Source: GCA-2731375 sp964590195 (GTDB taxonomy: Bacteria; Pseudomonadota; Alphaproteobacteria; GCA-2731375). Taken from it: 64,000 nt of DNA. The translations under genes were made by a program, and so were the position numbers. The notes under the pieces are model-generated. The model saw only the letters and a list, made by a program, of their open reading frames with translations. It did no database searches and was not told the origin of the DNA. The stretch's first letter is position 1; the number at the start of each line of letters is the position of its first letter. The stretch is from the NCBI GenBank assembly GCA_964590195.1, contig CAZPWJ010000001.1, positions 124,001-188,000 of the forward strand, in the 5' to 3' direction. Below are positions 8,246 through 16,485 of this stretch, in pieces.

Positions 8246-8941
8246 TTAGCTCAAGAGATCAAAGCGGGTGTTGTGCAGCACAAGGTTCCGCGTCACCCGG
8301 TAGTTTCCCGACAGGTGCTTGCGCAAATAGCGCACCGTGTCATGGCGGCCATCGACAACCATGGTAAATCCGGGTTCGAAACGATCCTCTAAATACATAG
8401 CGTCAAAACAGATCTTCCGCTTCGGCTGCAAGGCCGGGCCGTCCACATAGAGAAAGTCCGGCCTGCCTTCGGGCAATTCCTCGTAGCGGTAGCCCAGGTC
8501 CAAATTCGGGCGCTGACCCCGGTCCTCTTCCATCGCCGGCACGTAACGAACCCCGCAATAGGGTGCGAGGTGCGCGGGTAGGGATTCGCGGGTGACGTCG
8601 GCCCATTCCGCCAGGCCGTCAACGCTGATAATCCGTCCGGCTTTTTCCGGGTCGTCCTGAGCGTTGTCATGCAGGGCCTGGGCAAAGATCACCGTGGAGC
8701 AGCCACTGCCCAACTCTATCACCAGGCGCGGCTTGAGTTGCCGTATCAGGCGATAGAGGAACCACAGATCGCCGCCCTGGGGCGCCAATGCGCCTGCCGG
8801 GCGCGCTTCAACGAAATCGAGATAGCCCAGGCGGCGCAAACGCCAGCCGCCATGGATATTGGCCATGGTGCGGGCCAGGCCCAGCAAGGGCCGGGCCACC
8901 ATCCAGGCAAGTTTGCGCCAAAGGGGGGGCGAAGAGCTCAA
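8246..8941 (-). CDS. Class I methyltransferase-like protein (paralog of 17042-17701)
   Basis: The 231-residue protein has a basic N-terminus, then a Rossmann-like SAM-binding region: VIELGSGCSTVIFAQAL (motif I), IISVDGLAEWADVTRE, and DFLYVDGPAL near residue 160. It ends with a VVDGRHDTVRYLRKHL segment. This pattern is seen in small methyltransferase-like proteins near glycan genes. It shares the GSGCST-IFAQAL core, the D-YLDGPAL-like segment and overall layout with the protein at 17042-17701, so the two are paralogs. It is divergent from the CMP-sugar operon, which suggests a role in surface glycan modification. That role is inference, and the acceptor is unknown. Confidence 0.65.
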   Translation of the reverse strand: MSSSPPLWRKLAWMVARPLLGLARTMANIHGGWRLRRLGYLDFVEARPAGALAPQGGDLWFLYRLIRQLKPRLVIELGSGCSTVIFAQALHDNAQDDPEKAGRIISVDGLAEWADVTRESLPAHLAPYCGVRYVPAMEEDRGQRPNLDLGYRYEELPEGRPDFLYVDGPALQPKRKICFDAMYLEDRFEPGFTMVVDGRHDTVRYLRKHLSGNYRVTRNLVLHNTRFDLLS

Positions 8942-9094
8942 AAGATCAGATCACTTGTGTTGTAGTGCGGGCGTTGGTACGTGAGTTCGGGGAGCATTAT
9001 CATTGGCCGTCCGCTCTGTCTATCATGGCGCTGATGGTCTTAGCGGATTATGGTGCGGCCAAACGGAAACCCACGAACAGGAATTTATTTCAGC

Positions 9095-10036
9095 GTGTCC
9101 AAACCCACAATTATCTACGTCGGCGCTCCCGAAGGTTTCGAAGCACTGGCCGAAACCGCAACTGCCGCGGACTGCATCCATGTTGAAGCCGAACACGATG
9201 CCCTGACGGCGGCGCTGAAGGATGCCCATGGCCTGCTGGACGCCTCCATGAAGGTGCGCATCGATGATGCCATGGTCGCCGCCGCGCCCAATCTACAGGT
9301 CATATCCTGTGCCACCACGGGTTCAGACCATATCGCGCGCGGCGAGGTCGGCAGCCGGGGCATCAACGTCCATACCCTGCGCGAGGACGGCGATCTATTG
9401 CAGGGCATCACACCGGCGGCAGAATTGAGCTGGGCTCTGGTCCTGGCCTGTGCCCGCCGCCTGCCCGCCGCCGCCGGCCATACCAAATCCGGGCAGTGGG
9501 TGCGGGAGGAATTTCCCGGCACCATGTTGAATGGCCGCACCCTGGGCCTGGTCGGCTGCGGCCGCCTGGGGCAATGGATGTCCCGCTACGGTGCGGCGTT
9601 CGGCATGCGCGTGCTGGGTCACGACCCCTATATGGAGCCATGGCCCGACGGTATCGAGAAAATGGAACTGGCCGAGATGATGGCCCAGTCGGACGTTGTT
9701 TCCGTGCACGTGCATCTGAGCGAGGAAACCACCGGCCTGCTGTCGCCCGAATTGCTGGCGGGCATCAAGCCCGGCGCCATTGTCATCAATACCTCGCGCG
9801 GCGCCATCATCGACGAGGCGGCCTTGCTGGCCGGTCTGGAAAGCGGCCGTATCGGCGCCGCCGGGCTGGACGTGCTGGATGGCGAGCCGGAGATCGACCA
9901 GCACCCTCTGATCGTTTATTCCCGTAATCATGACAATCTGATCGTGACGCCGCATATCGGCGGCTTCAGTCCGGATGCGGTGCGCGTGGTCTGCCGCCGG
10001 GCGGCGGAAAAGATCATGGCGAAGCTGGGGTTATAG
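9095..10036 (+). CDS. D-2-hydroxyacid dehydrogenase, first gene of CMP-sugar operon
   Basis: I place the start at GTG 9095 (VSKPTIIYVGAPEG), with CAGGAA ten bases upstream; an in-frame ATG at 9050 is possible. The 313-residue protein has GCGRLG at 154-159 and catalytic Arg235 (NTSRGA), Glu264 (DGEPE) and His287 (TPHIGG), the full triad of D-isomer 2-hydroxyacid dehydrogenases. It ends three bases before the ThDP enzyme, and the next genes overlap, so the four genes at 9095-13304 form one transcription unit. In this context it may reduce or oxidise a 2-oxo acid or sugar-acid intermediate. The substrate is not readable from sequence. Confidence 0.87.
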   Translation: MSKPTIIYVGAPEGFEALAETATAADCIHVEAEHDALTAALKDAHGLLDASMKVRIDDAMVAAAPNLQVISCATTGSDHIARGEVGSRGINVHTLREDGDLLQGITPAAELSWALVLACARRLPAAAGHTKSGQWVREEFPGTMLNGRTLGLVGCGRLGQWMSRYGAAFGMRVLGHDPYMEPWPDGIEKMELAEMMAQSDVVSVHVHLSEETTGLLSPELLAGIKPGAIVINTSRGAIIDEAALLAGLESGRIGAAGLDVLDGEPEIDQHPLIVYSRNHDNLIVTPHIGGFSPDAVRVVCRRAAEKIMAKLGL

Positions 10037-10039
10037 ACC

Positions 10040-11575
10040 ATGCCAATCCAAGCCTTGGCCACATCTGCCGCCAAGAACGGCCCCGGCCACGCCTTTGGGG
10101 TGCCTGGATCGGGGCAGAGCCTGGACCTTATCCATGCCCTGGAAGGTAATGGCGTTGCCTTTCATTCCGTGCACCACGAAGGTGCCGCCGCGATCATGGC
10201 CGGTACCGTTGGGCGTCTGACGGGAAAAGCCGGCATGGCCATCGCCATCAAGGGGCCGGGCCTGGCCAACATGGTTGGCGGCATGGCGGCCTGCACCTAC
10301 GAGAACCTGCCCATGTTGGCCGTGACCGAGGCTTACGGCCTGAACGTGCCCCTGGCCAAGGCGCACAAGCGGCTGGACCAAGGGGCGCTGACCGCTGCCG
10401 TATCGAAAGGCCGGCGCTATCTGGCCACGAATGGTCCCGGCTATGACGAACTGGCTGGCTGGGCTGGGCAAGAGGCTCCTGGCCCGGTGTTCCTGGAACT
10501 GGCGGGAGCCATCGACCTGGCCGACGCCGTACCCAAAGCCGGGGCCTTGCCCGATCAGGGCGATGTTCCGGGTCTGATCGAACAGGCGGAACGGCCCATC
10601 GTCATTGCCGGCACTCTGGCGTTGCGACTTGGTCTGTCGCCGGATCTGAACCGTTTGCAAATTCCGGTGTTCTCCACTGCCGCCGCCAAGGGCGCGGTGC
10701 ATGAAGCTCTGCCCCACGCCGCCGGTGTCTACACCGGCGTCGGCCAGGAACTGTCGCCCGAAGCCGACCTGATCCAACGCGCGGACTTGATCGTCGGCAT
10801 CGGCCTGCGGCCCGGCGAGGTACTGGGCGCCGGGCCATTCCCGTGCGATGCGGTCAATCTTGATCCTATTGATGCGCCGGGCCATGACGGCTTTGCCTTT
10901 GCCGGTGTCCTGCGGGATTCTGCACCCGCCTTGGAACGTTTGGCGCAAAAGGCCTGGGGGGTGGAAGAATGCGCGCGCGCCGTGGGCAAGTTGCGCCAGC
11001 ATTTGCTGCGACCGGGCGACTTCCTGCCCGCCCATGCCTTTGCCGCCATTGCCCAGGCCTTTCCCGACGGCGTCCGCATGGTCATCGACACCGGTTATTT
11101 CTGCACCGTCGGCGAACATATCTGGCAGGCCCCGAAAGGGAACTGGTGTCTGTCCTCGGGCTCGGGCCGCTATATGGGCATGGGCCTGCCGCAAGCCATC
11201 GCCGCCGCCGTACATGACCCATCGGTGCCGACTATCTTGGCGGTGGGCGACGGCGGCATTGCGCCGTTCCTGGCCGAGGCCCGCCTGGCCCGCCGTTTGA
11301 ACCTGCCGCTGGCGGTCTTGCAGATGTCCGATGGCGGCTATGGCTCGGTCCGCACCCGGGCCATTGCCGACGGCCTGACCCAGGCGCCCATGCTGGAACC
11401 GGGCGCGTCATGGCGAGGCGCCTTCGACGGTATGGGGTTTGCCGGCGCCGAGGCAGGCAGCGCCGATGCCCTGGCGGCGGCTTTGACGGATTGGCGGCCA
11501 AACGACGGCCCGATGTTTGCTCTGCTGCCCATGGAGAGTGAGCCCTATCAAGACATGATCCGAGGCGTCCGATGA
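10040..11575 (+). CDS. Thiamine diphosphate-dependent enzyme (acetolactate synthase-like)
   Basis: A 511-residue ThDP enzyme with the usual three domains. The N-terminal PYR domain has the activating Glu47 (HHEGAAAIMAG). A central domain follows at about 170-310. The C-terminal PP domain has VGDGGIAPF and, instead of the common NN-x-YG, MSDGGYGS. Such enzymes decarboxylate or ligate 2-oxo acids. At 511 residues it is shorter than typical IlvB (about 560-600), and no small regulatory subunit is nearby, so branched-chain synthesis is unlikely. It follows the dehydrogenase by three bases and overlaps the next gene by four, which points to a role in the same sugar-acid pathway. Its reaction is unknown. 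Confidence 0.82.
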   Translation: MPIQALATSAAKNGPGHAFGVPGSGQSLDLIHALEGNGVAFHSVHHEGAAAIMAGTVGRLTGKAGMAIAIKGPGLANMVGGMAACTYENLPMLAVTEAYGLNVPLAKAHKRLDQGALTAAVSKGRRYLATNGPGYDELAGWAGQEAPGPVFLELAGAIDLADAVPKAGALPDQGDVPGLIEQAERPIVIAGTLALRLGLSPDLNRLQIPVFSTAAAKGAVHEALPHAAGVYTGVGQELSPEADLIQRADLIVGIGLRPGEVLGAGPFPCDAVNLDPIDAPGHDGFAFAGVLRDSAPALERLAQKAWGVEECARAVGKLRQHLLRPGDFLPAHAFAAIAQAFPDGVRMVIDTGYFCTVGEHIWQAPKGNWCLSSGSGRYMGMGLPQAIAAAVHDPSVPTILAVGDGGIAPFLAEARLARRLNLPLAVLQMSDGGYGSVRTRAIADGLTQAPMLEPGASWRGAFDGMGFAGAEAGSADALAAALTDWRPNDGPMFALLPMESEPYQDMIRGVR

Positions 11576-12588
11576 GCAGTTCTTCTTCCGTGCCACACAT
11601 ATTGATCGTCGGTGCCGGCAGTGTCGGCCTGCGCCATGGCCGTAATCTTTCTGAACTGGGTTGCCGCGTCTCGGGCATGGACCCGCGCCAGGACCGGCGC
11701 GAGGCTTTCGCCGACGAATTTAGCTGCTTTGCCTATGAGGATCTGGAAACGGCCCTGGCGGCAGGCGGCCTGGATGGCGTCGCGGTTTGTTCGCCCACCC
11801 GCTTTCATGTGGAACAATGCCTGCCCGCGTTGGAAGCCGGCCTGCCGGTGCTGTTGGAAAAGCCCGTGTCCAAAACCCTGGCCGAGGCCGAGATCCTGGC
11901 CCAGGCCATCGAACGTACCGGCACGCCGCTGCTGCTGGGCTATACTTGGCGCTGGTGGCCGCCCCTGGCCAAGGTCCGCGCGTTATTGGCGGAGAATGCC
12001 ATCGGCGCCATTCGTTACGTGGATTTCACCATGTCGGCGCATCTGGCGGACTGGCATCCGGGCGAGCCGCTGGAGGAATTCTTCATGTCGTCCGCCGAAC
12101 TGGGCGGCGGTGCCCTGCTGGACGAAAGCCACTGGGTCGATCTGATGCTGTGGTTCTTTGGCATGCCGGAAAGCCTCTCGGCGCGGGTGGAGAAGATCTC
12201 CGATCTGGACATCACCTCGGACGACAACGTGGACATGATGATCAATTTCGCCGACGGCCTTCGCGCCAACCTGCATCTGGATCTATATGGCCGGCCGCAC
12301 CGCAAATCGATCCGCTTCATTGGCGAGGGCGGGACTATTCTATGGTCGGAAGCTCCAAACCAGATCGCGGTCTGTGTGGAGGCCGGCGAGAACTGGAACG
12401 AGGAACGCTTTGACTGCGAACGCAATGATATGTTCATGGGCGTGGCCAGGGAATATCTGGCGGTTCTGGCCGGCGCGCCCGTCGACACCTGTGCCATTGC
12501 TGACGGCCTTGGCGTGATGACCTTATTGGAGGCGGCCCGGCAAAGTCATGCCGAGGGCCGCCGCATCGAGCCGGGATCGTCAGCATGA
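11572..12588 (+). CDS. Gfo/Idh/MocA-family oxidoreductase
   Basis: The 338-residue protein has an N-terminal NAD(P) fold (ILIVGAGSVGLRHGRNL), the family signature LLEKPVSKTLAEAE with the conserved Lys, and a C-terminal alpha/beta domain with GGGALLDESHWVDLMLWFFG, where Asp and His are the expected catalytic positions. The family oxidises or reduces sugars and sugar nucleotides. The start overlaps the ThDP gene and the end overlaps the cytidylyltransferase gene, by four bases each. In this setting it probably acts on the sugar that the last enzyme activates, a role known for PtmA-like or NeuA-linked dehydrogenases. Confidence 0.88.
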   Translation: MSSSSSVPHILIVGAGSVGLRHGRNLSELGCRVSGMDPRQDRREAFADEFSCFAYEDLETALAAGGLDGVAVCSPTRFHVEQCLPALEAGLPVLLEKPVSKTLAEAEILAQAIERTGTPLLLGYTWRWWPPLAKVRALLAENAIGAIRYVDFTMSAHLADWHPGEPLEEFFMSSAELGGGALLDESHWVDLMLWFFGMPESLSARVEKISDLDITSDDNVDMMINFADGLRANLHLDLYGRPHRKSIRFIGEGGTILWSEAPNQIAVCVEAGENWNEERFDCERNDMFMGVAREYLAVLAGAPVDTCAIADGLGVMTLLEAARQSHAEGRRIEPGSSA

Positions 12589-13304
12589 GCATAGCGGGAC
12601 AAACGGTTTTGGCCGTGGTGCCGGCGCGGGGCGGTTCTAAATCCATACCGCGCAAGAATCTGGCCAAGGTGGGCGGCATCTCTCTGGTGGGCCGGGCCGG
12701 CGAACTGGCCGCCTCCATGCCCTGGATCGACCGGGCGATCATCTCCACGGACGATGTTGAAATCGCGGCGGAAGCCACGCGCCATGGGTTGGAGGCGCCG
12801 TTTCAGCGGCCCGAGGAGCTTGCCGCCGACAAATCCACCTCCACCGATATGTGGCGCCACGCCTGGCTGGCGGCGGAGGAACATTACGGCATGCGCTTTG
12901 ATCTTTCCATTTTGTTGGAGCCGACCTCGCCCATGCGCCGGGCCGAGGATCTGACCCGCTGTGTCGAAACTCTGCTGGACAGCGGCCACAAGGCGGCGGC
13001 GACCCTCAGCCCGACACCGGCCCATTTCACGCCGCATAAAACCCTGAAGCTGGATGATAGCGGCAACCTCGCGCCCTATCTGGCTGAGGGACGCAAGGCC
13101 CTGCGTCAAGGCATTCCCGACTATTATCATTGCAACGGCATCTGCTATGCCCTGCGCCGCGCCACCCTGGTGGACGAGGGCCACATCATGGAAGACGACT
13201 GCATCGGCGTCGTCATCGACCGGCCCATCGTCAATATCGACGAGCCGTTCGAGCTGGAATTGGCGGAATGGCTGCTGGCGCGGGAAGCCGCCACGCGTTC
13301 GTAG
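12585..13304 (+). CDS. CMP-sugar synthetase (acylneuraminate cytidylyltransferase family)
   Basis: The 239-residue protein has the nucleotide-binding start VVPARGGSKSIPRKN, then IISTDD, LLEPTSPMRRAEDL, YYHCNGICYALRR and the C-terminal NIDEPFELELAEWLL, all hallmarks of NeuA-type enzymes. These transfer CMP from CTP to a 2-keto sugar acid such as sialic, legionaminic or pseudaminic acid. It is the last gene of the 9095-13304 operon. No NeuB-type condensing enzyme or NeuC-type epimerase is found in the window, so the sugar is unknown. A degraded fragment of a related gene lies at 15185-15311. Confidence 0.88.
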   Translation: MSIAGQTVLAVVPARGGSKSIPRKNLAKVGGISLVGRAGELAASMPWIDRAIISTDDVEIAAEATRHGLEAPFQRPEELAADKSTSTDMWRHAWLAAEEHYGMRFDLSILLEPTSPMRRAEDLTRCVETLLDSGHKAAATLSPTPAHFTPHKTLKLDDSGNLAPYLAEGRKALRQGIPDYYHCNGICYALRRATLVDEGHIMEDDCIGVVIDRPIVNIDEPFELELAEWLLAREAATRS

Positions 13305-13454
13305 CGGACAATAAGCAATACCCCACGCAAGAATCTCCACACCATGACCGACCCTGCGATCGTCAGAGCAGTTGGATGTTCCGAATAGTGGTGGTGCGGG
13401 CCACCAGGCCGGCGCCGCCGAAGGCAGGGCGGGCCGGCCATTGTCGGGCCTCGG

Positions 13455-15038
13455 TTACTGTGCGCCGGACGGCCGCATCATCTTTTCCATCACTTTCTCG
13501 AGGCTGAAACTTGCCGGCTTTTGACGCGGCGGGAATTCCTTGAAAGTTTTCAGGAAATTACCCACATAGACCTGCGCTGGAACCAGGAGGTAAACCCGGT
13601 CAACCAGCCAGTCGTAGTAGGTGTTCGAGGTGGAATAAGCCCGTTCATAGGGATCGCGGCGCAGGTTGAATATCAACGGCACCCGAAGCGGCGTCCATGG
13701 CTCGACCCACGCGCGGAAGGTGGCTTCTGCCTTTTGCTCCATGAATATGGCCTTCCAATCACCGTACCGCAAAGCCGTGAGGTCACCGTCGTCGGAGAAA
13801 TAGAATATCTCCTTGCGCGGACCTTCCTTGGTTTCTCCTTTCAGATAGGGCAGGAAGTTGTAGCCATCGAGATGGACTTTGTAGCTACGCCCAATTGCCT
13901 CCACGCCGCCTTTCTTGAGCTTTTCCTTGATATTGGAATCTCCGGCGGCGGCCAGATAGGTTGGCAACCAGTCCATGTGGTGCATGATTTCGTTCGACAC
14001 CTGGCCGGACTTGATCCTGCCAGGCCAGCGCACCATGGACGGCACCCGCCAGCCGCCTTCCCAATTGGTGTTCTTCTCACCACGGAAGGGTGTCATCCCG
14101 GCATCCGGCCAGGTGTTCATATGGACGCCGTTGTCGGTCGAATAATGCACGATTGTGTTGTCGGCAATGCCAAGCTCGTCCAATTTGGCGAGCAGCTTGC
14201 CCACATGCATGTCATGTTCGACCATGCCATCGGCGTATTCGTCCTGGCCCGAGATGCCCCGTAGTTCCTTTTTCACGTGGGTGCGGAAATGCATCCGCGT
14301 GCCATTCCACCAGACATAGAAGGGTTTGCCGGCCTTGTGCGCCCGTTCGATAAAGCCCAGTGCAGCCTCTAGGGTTTCATCGTCCACGGTCTCCATGCGT
14401 TTCTTGGTCAGGGCACCCGTATCCTCAACCGCACCGCCCGCCGATGACTTAATGACGCCGCGTGGGCCGAAACGTTTCCGGAAGGCGGGGTTCTTGGGAT
14501 AATCCTCGTTCTCCGGCTCTTCCTCGGCGTTCAGGTGGTAAAGGTTGCCAAAGAACTCGTCGAAGCCATGATTGCTCGGCAACATCTCGTCCCGGTCACC
14601 AAGATGGTTCTTTCCGAACTGGCCGGTGACATAGCCCTGCGCTTTAAGCAGGCCGGCAATGGTCGGGTCTTCCTTTTTCATGCCTTCCTTGGCGCCCGGC
14701 AGGCCGACTTTGGAAAGACCGGTGCGGAATACGCTCTGGCCCATGATGTAGGAGGAGCGGCCGGCGGTGCAGGATTGTTCGCCATAATAATCAGTGAACA
14801 TCATGCCCTCTTTTGCGATGCGGTCGATGTTTGGTGTCTTGTAGCCAACCAAGCCCATTGTGTAAGCGCTGATATTGGTCAAACCGATATCGTCGCCCCA
14901 GATCACCAGAATATTGGGCTTTTTATTCTGCGCCTGTGCTGACGCCCCCACGCCAATAATTCCAAGACTTACGACGCTTGCCATTGTCCAAGACAACAGT
15001 GTTGCGAATTTCCATTTATATTGACCCTGCCACGGCAT
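13455..15038 (-). CDS. Secreted arylsulfatase
   Basis: The 527-residue sulfatase starts with a signal peptide (hydrophobic stretch at about 12-35, then SAQAQ). The metal site follows (ILVIWGDDIG, Asp49-Asp50), and then Cys90 in SCTAGRSSYI, a CxAxR variant of the formylglycine motif, and GKNHLGD. Formylglycine enzymes hydrolyse sulfate esters, here most likely in the periplasm or outside the cell. The alanine form is known from several proteobacterial sulfatases. No maturase (FGE or anSME) gene is in the window. The gene lies between the CMP-sugar synthetase and a relic of a similar gene, and near two sulfotransferases elsewhere in the window, so it may act on sulfated glycan. Confidence 0.9.
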   Translation of the reverse strand: MPWQGQYKWKFATLLSWTMASVVSLGIIGVGASAQAQNKKPNILVIWGDDIGLTNISAYTMGLVGYKTPNIDRIAKEGMMFTDYYGEQSCTAGRSSYIMGQSVFRTGLSKVGLPGAKEGMKKEDPTIAGLLKAQGYVTGQFGKNHLGDRDEMLPSNHGFDEFFGNLYHLNAEEEPENEDYPKNPAFRKRFGPRGVIKSSAGGAVEDTGALTKKRMETVDDETLEAALGFIERAHKAGKPFYVWWNGTRMHFRTHVKKELRGISGQDEYADGMVEHDMHVGKLLAKLDELGIADNTIVHYSTDNGVHMNTWPDAGMTPFRGEKNTNWEGGWRVPSMVRWPGRIKSGQVSNEIMHHMDWLPTYLAAAGDSNIKEKLKKGGVEAIGRSYKVHLDGYNFLPYLKGETKEGPRKEIFYFSDDGDLTALRYGDWKAIFMEQKAEATFRAWVEPWTPLRVPLIFNLRRDPYERAYSTSNTYYDWLVDRVYLLVPAQVYVGNFLKTFKEFPPRQKPASFSLEKVMEKMMRPSGAQ

Positions 15039-15149
15039 TAGGCTCTCCCATCGAGCTGATTTGCAATTAAGACTGAATCGTAGATAGAGTTTTCGCTACA
15101 GTTGTCCAGCCCAGTTGCAATGACCAAAAAATCTGCGATGTCGGCAGTT

Positions 15150-15182
15150 ATTAGGGGCTATCAAATATTAGGGGCTATCAAA
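15150..15182. repeat. 17-bp tandem duplication
   Basis: The unit attaggggctatcaaa occurs at 15150-15165 and again at 15167-15182, a period of 17 bases. It stands directly before the decayed cytidylyltransferase fragment and upstream of the sulfatase start (15038, minus strand). It may mark a slippage event or a junction, or be a paired binding site. Confidence 0.7.
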
Positions 15183-15184
15183 AA

Positions 15185-15311
15185 TCGGCTGCCGCGGCAT
15201 TGGGCCCGACAGCGGCGCATTTTGCGCCGCACAAATCCCTGAAGCTGGACGATGCCGGCAATCGCGCACCCTATTTGGCAGAATGGCTATTGGCGGGCGA
15301 AGCCGTGCTCC
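15185..15311 (+). pseudogene. Decayed fragment of a CMP-sugar synthetase
   Basis: In frame from 15185 the bases read SAAAALGPTAAHFAPHK, then SLKLDDAGNRAPYLAE, then WLLAGEAVLQG. The first two parts match residues around 140-170 of the synthetase at 12585-13304 (LSPTPAHFTPHKTLKLDDSGN, APYLAE). The WLLA.EA part matches its last residues (ELAEWLLAREA). About 65 residues between the two LAE positions are missing, and no start or 5' half remains. The join falls where both parts share LAE, as if a deletion had occurred between short repeats. The identity is well below 100 percent, so it is an old paralog and not a fresh copy. It ends six bases before the stop of the convergent nitrilase gene. Confidence 0.75.
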
Positions 15312-15317
15312 AAGGCC

Positions 15318-16388
15318 TCAGGGCGGCAGGAATCGGCCGGAGGAGAAAAAGCCGTCGATTACCGGCTTCGGACTGCGCCGGGACATCTCGGCACGGGATT
15401 TTATGGGCGATTGCAGGAACATGTTGGCGGGATAAATCTCGTCGCTGTAGAGGCCGTCGAACATCTCGGAGCGGATCTGCGCCAGGAAGTTTCGCCGCGG
15501 TTCCTGCCGCCGCGCCCGCAAAGCCTTCAGATTGATTTCCGAGGCCACGACGGTCTCGCCAGGGTACGGCGCCCGACCCATGATGACGCCTTTATAATCA
15601 ACGATCATGCTGTCGCCCGGCGTGAAGTCGGCGGGAAGTTCATCCGTGATCAGGCCGCCGGTGTTCGGCGCGATGACATAGGCGATGTTTTCATGCGCCC
15701 GGACCCGGTTCTGTATCTCCCAGGTATTCATCAGCGGCGAGACCAGCGGCTCGGGATAGGCCGTCGGACGCAGAAGTATCTCAGCCCCCTGAAAGGTCAG
15801 GGCCCGTGTGACTTCGGGAAAATGGCCGTCCATGCAAATGAAGGTACCCAGCCGGCCGACCTTGGTCTCGGTGACCGGAAAGAAGGTCTCCAGCTTGCTC
15901 TTGCCCTTGCCATACAGCTCCATATAGCGGTCCATCATGTCGTGGGGGCTCATGGCCATTTCCGCATGAATGGCCGGAATGGCCTTGCGGTATTTATGGA
16001 CGATTTCACCGCTCGGGCTGATGACGAAGGCGCAATTGAAATAGTATTCGGGCAATTCCGGATCATATTCCAGGGCGCAGCCGGAGATGTAGACATCAAG
16101 CTCCCGCGCTTTTTGCGCCAGCGCGTCGCTTTCCTTGCCGGGCAGGGTGATCAGGATTTCCCGGCGGCAATAATCCATGTCCACGTCGTGCCGGGTGGTG
16201 AAGCCTTGGAGAAAGAATTCCGGAAACGCGAACAATTTCAGCGGCGCGGCCACCTCGCCGAAACGGCGCATGCAGCCATCCATGATGCCCAGATATTTTT
16301 CCAGGTTTTCGGCGATGTCTTCGCGCTTGTAGGCCCATTTGAGAATTGGCTGGAAAATGCACGCCGTGTACGTCTCATAATAACTCAT
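15318..16388 (-). CDS. Carbon-nitrogen hydrolase (nitrilase superfamily)
   Basis: A 356-residue member of the nitrilase superfamily with the full Glu-Lys-Cys triad: Glu57 (FPEFF), Lys135 (HKYRKA) and Cys185 (FICMDGHFPE). The family hydrolyses nitriles, amides or ureido compounds; the layout and ICMDG context suggest an amidase or carbamoylase rather than a true nitrilase. It has no signal peptide and should be cytosolic. It lies downstream of a small secreted protein gene on the same strand, 97 bases apart. The substrate is unknown. Confidence 0.88.
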   Translation of the reverse strand: MSYYETYTACIFQPILKWAYKREDIAENLEKYLGIMDGCMRRFGEVAAPLKLFAFPEFFLQGFTTRHDVDMDYCRREILITLPGKESDALAQKARELDVYISGCALEYDPELPEYYFNCAFVISPSGEIVHKYRKAIPAIHAEMAMSPHDMMDRYMELYGKGKSKLETFFPVTETKVGRLGTFICMDGHFPEVTRALTFQGAEILLRPTAYPEPLVSPLMNTWEIQNRVRAHENIAYVIAPNTGGLITDELPADFTPGDSMIVDYKGVIMGRAPYPGETVVASEINLKALRARRQEPRRNFLAQIRSEMFDGLYSDEIYPANMFLQSPIKSRAEMSRRSPKPVIDGFFSSGRFLPP

Positions 16389-16485
16389 CGGACCACATCC
16401 AATAGTTCAACTGCCCGTCAAGCATATCGCGCCTGGACGAGATTTATCAAACCGGATTTGCCTGACGAATCAACTGCCGATGGGG

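Noticed and set aside
10040..11575. IlvB (branched-chain amino-acid synthesis)
   Set aside because: Too short, altered cofactor loop (SDGGYGS), no small subunit, and placed in a CMP-sugar operon.
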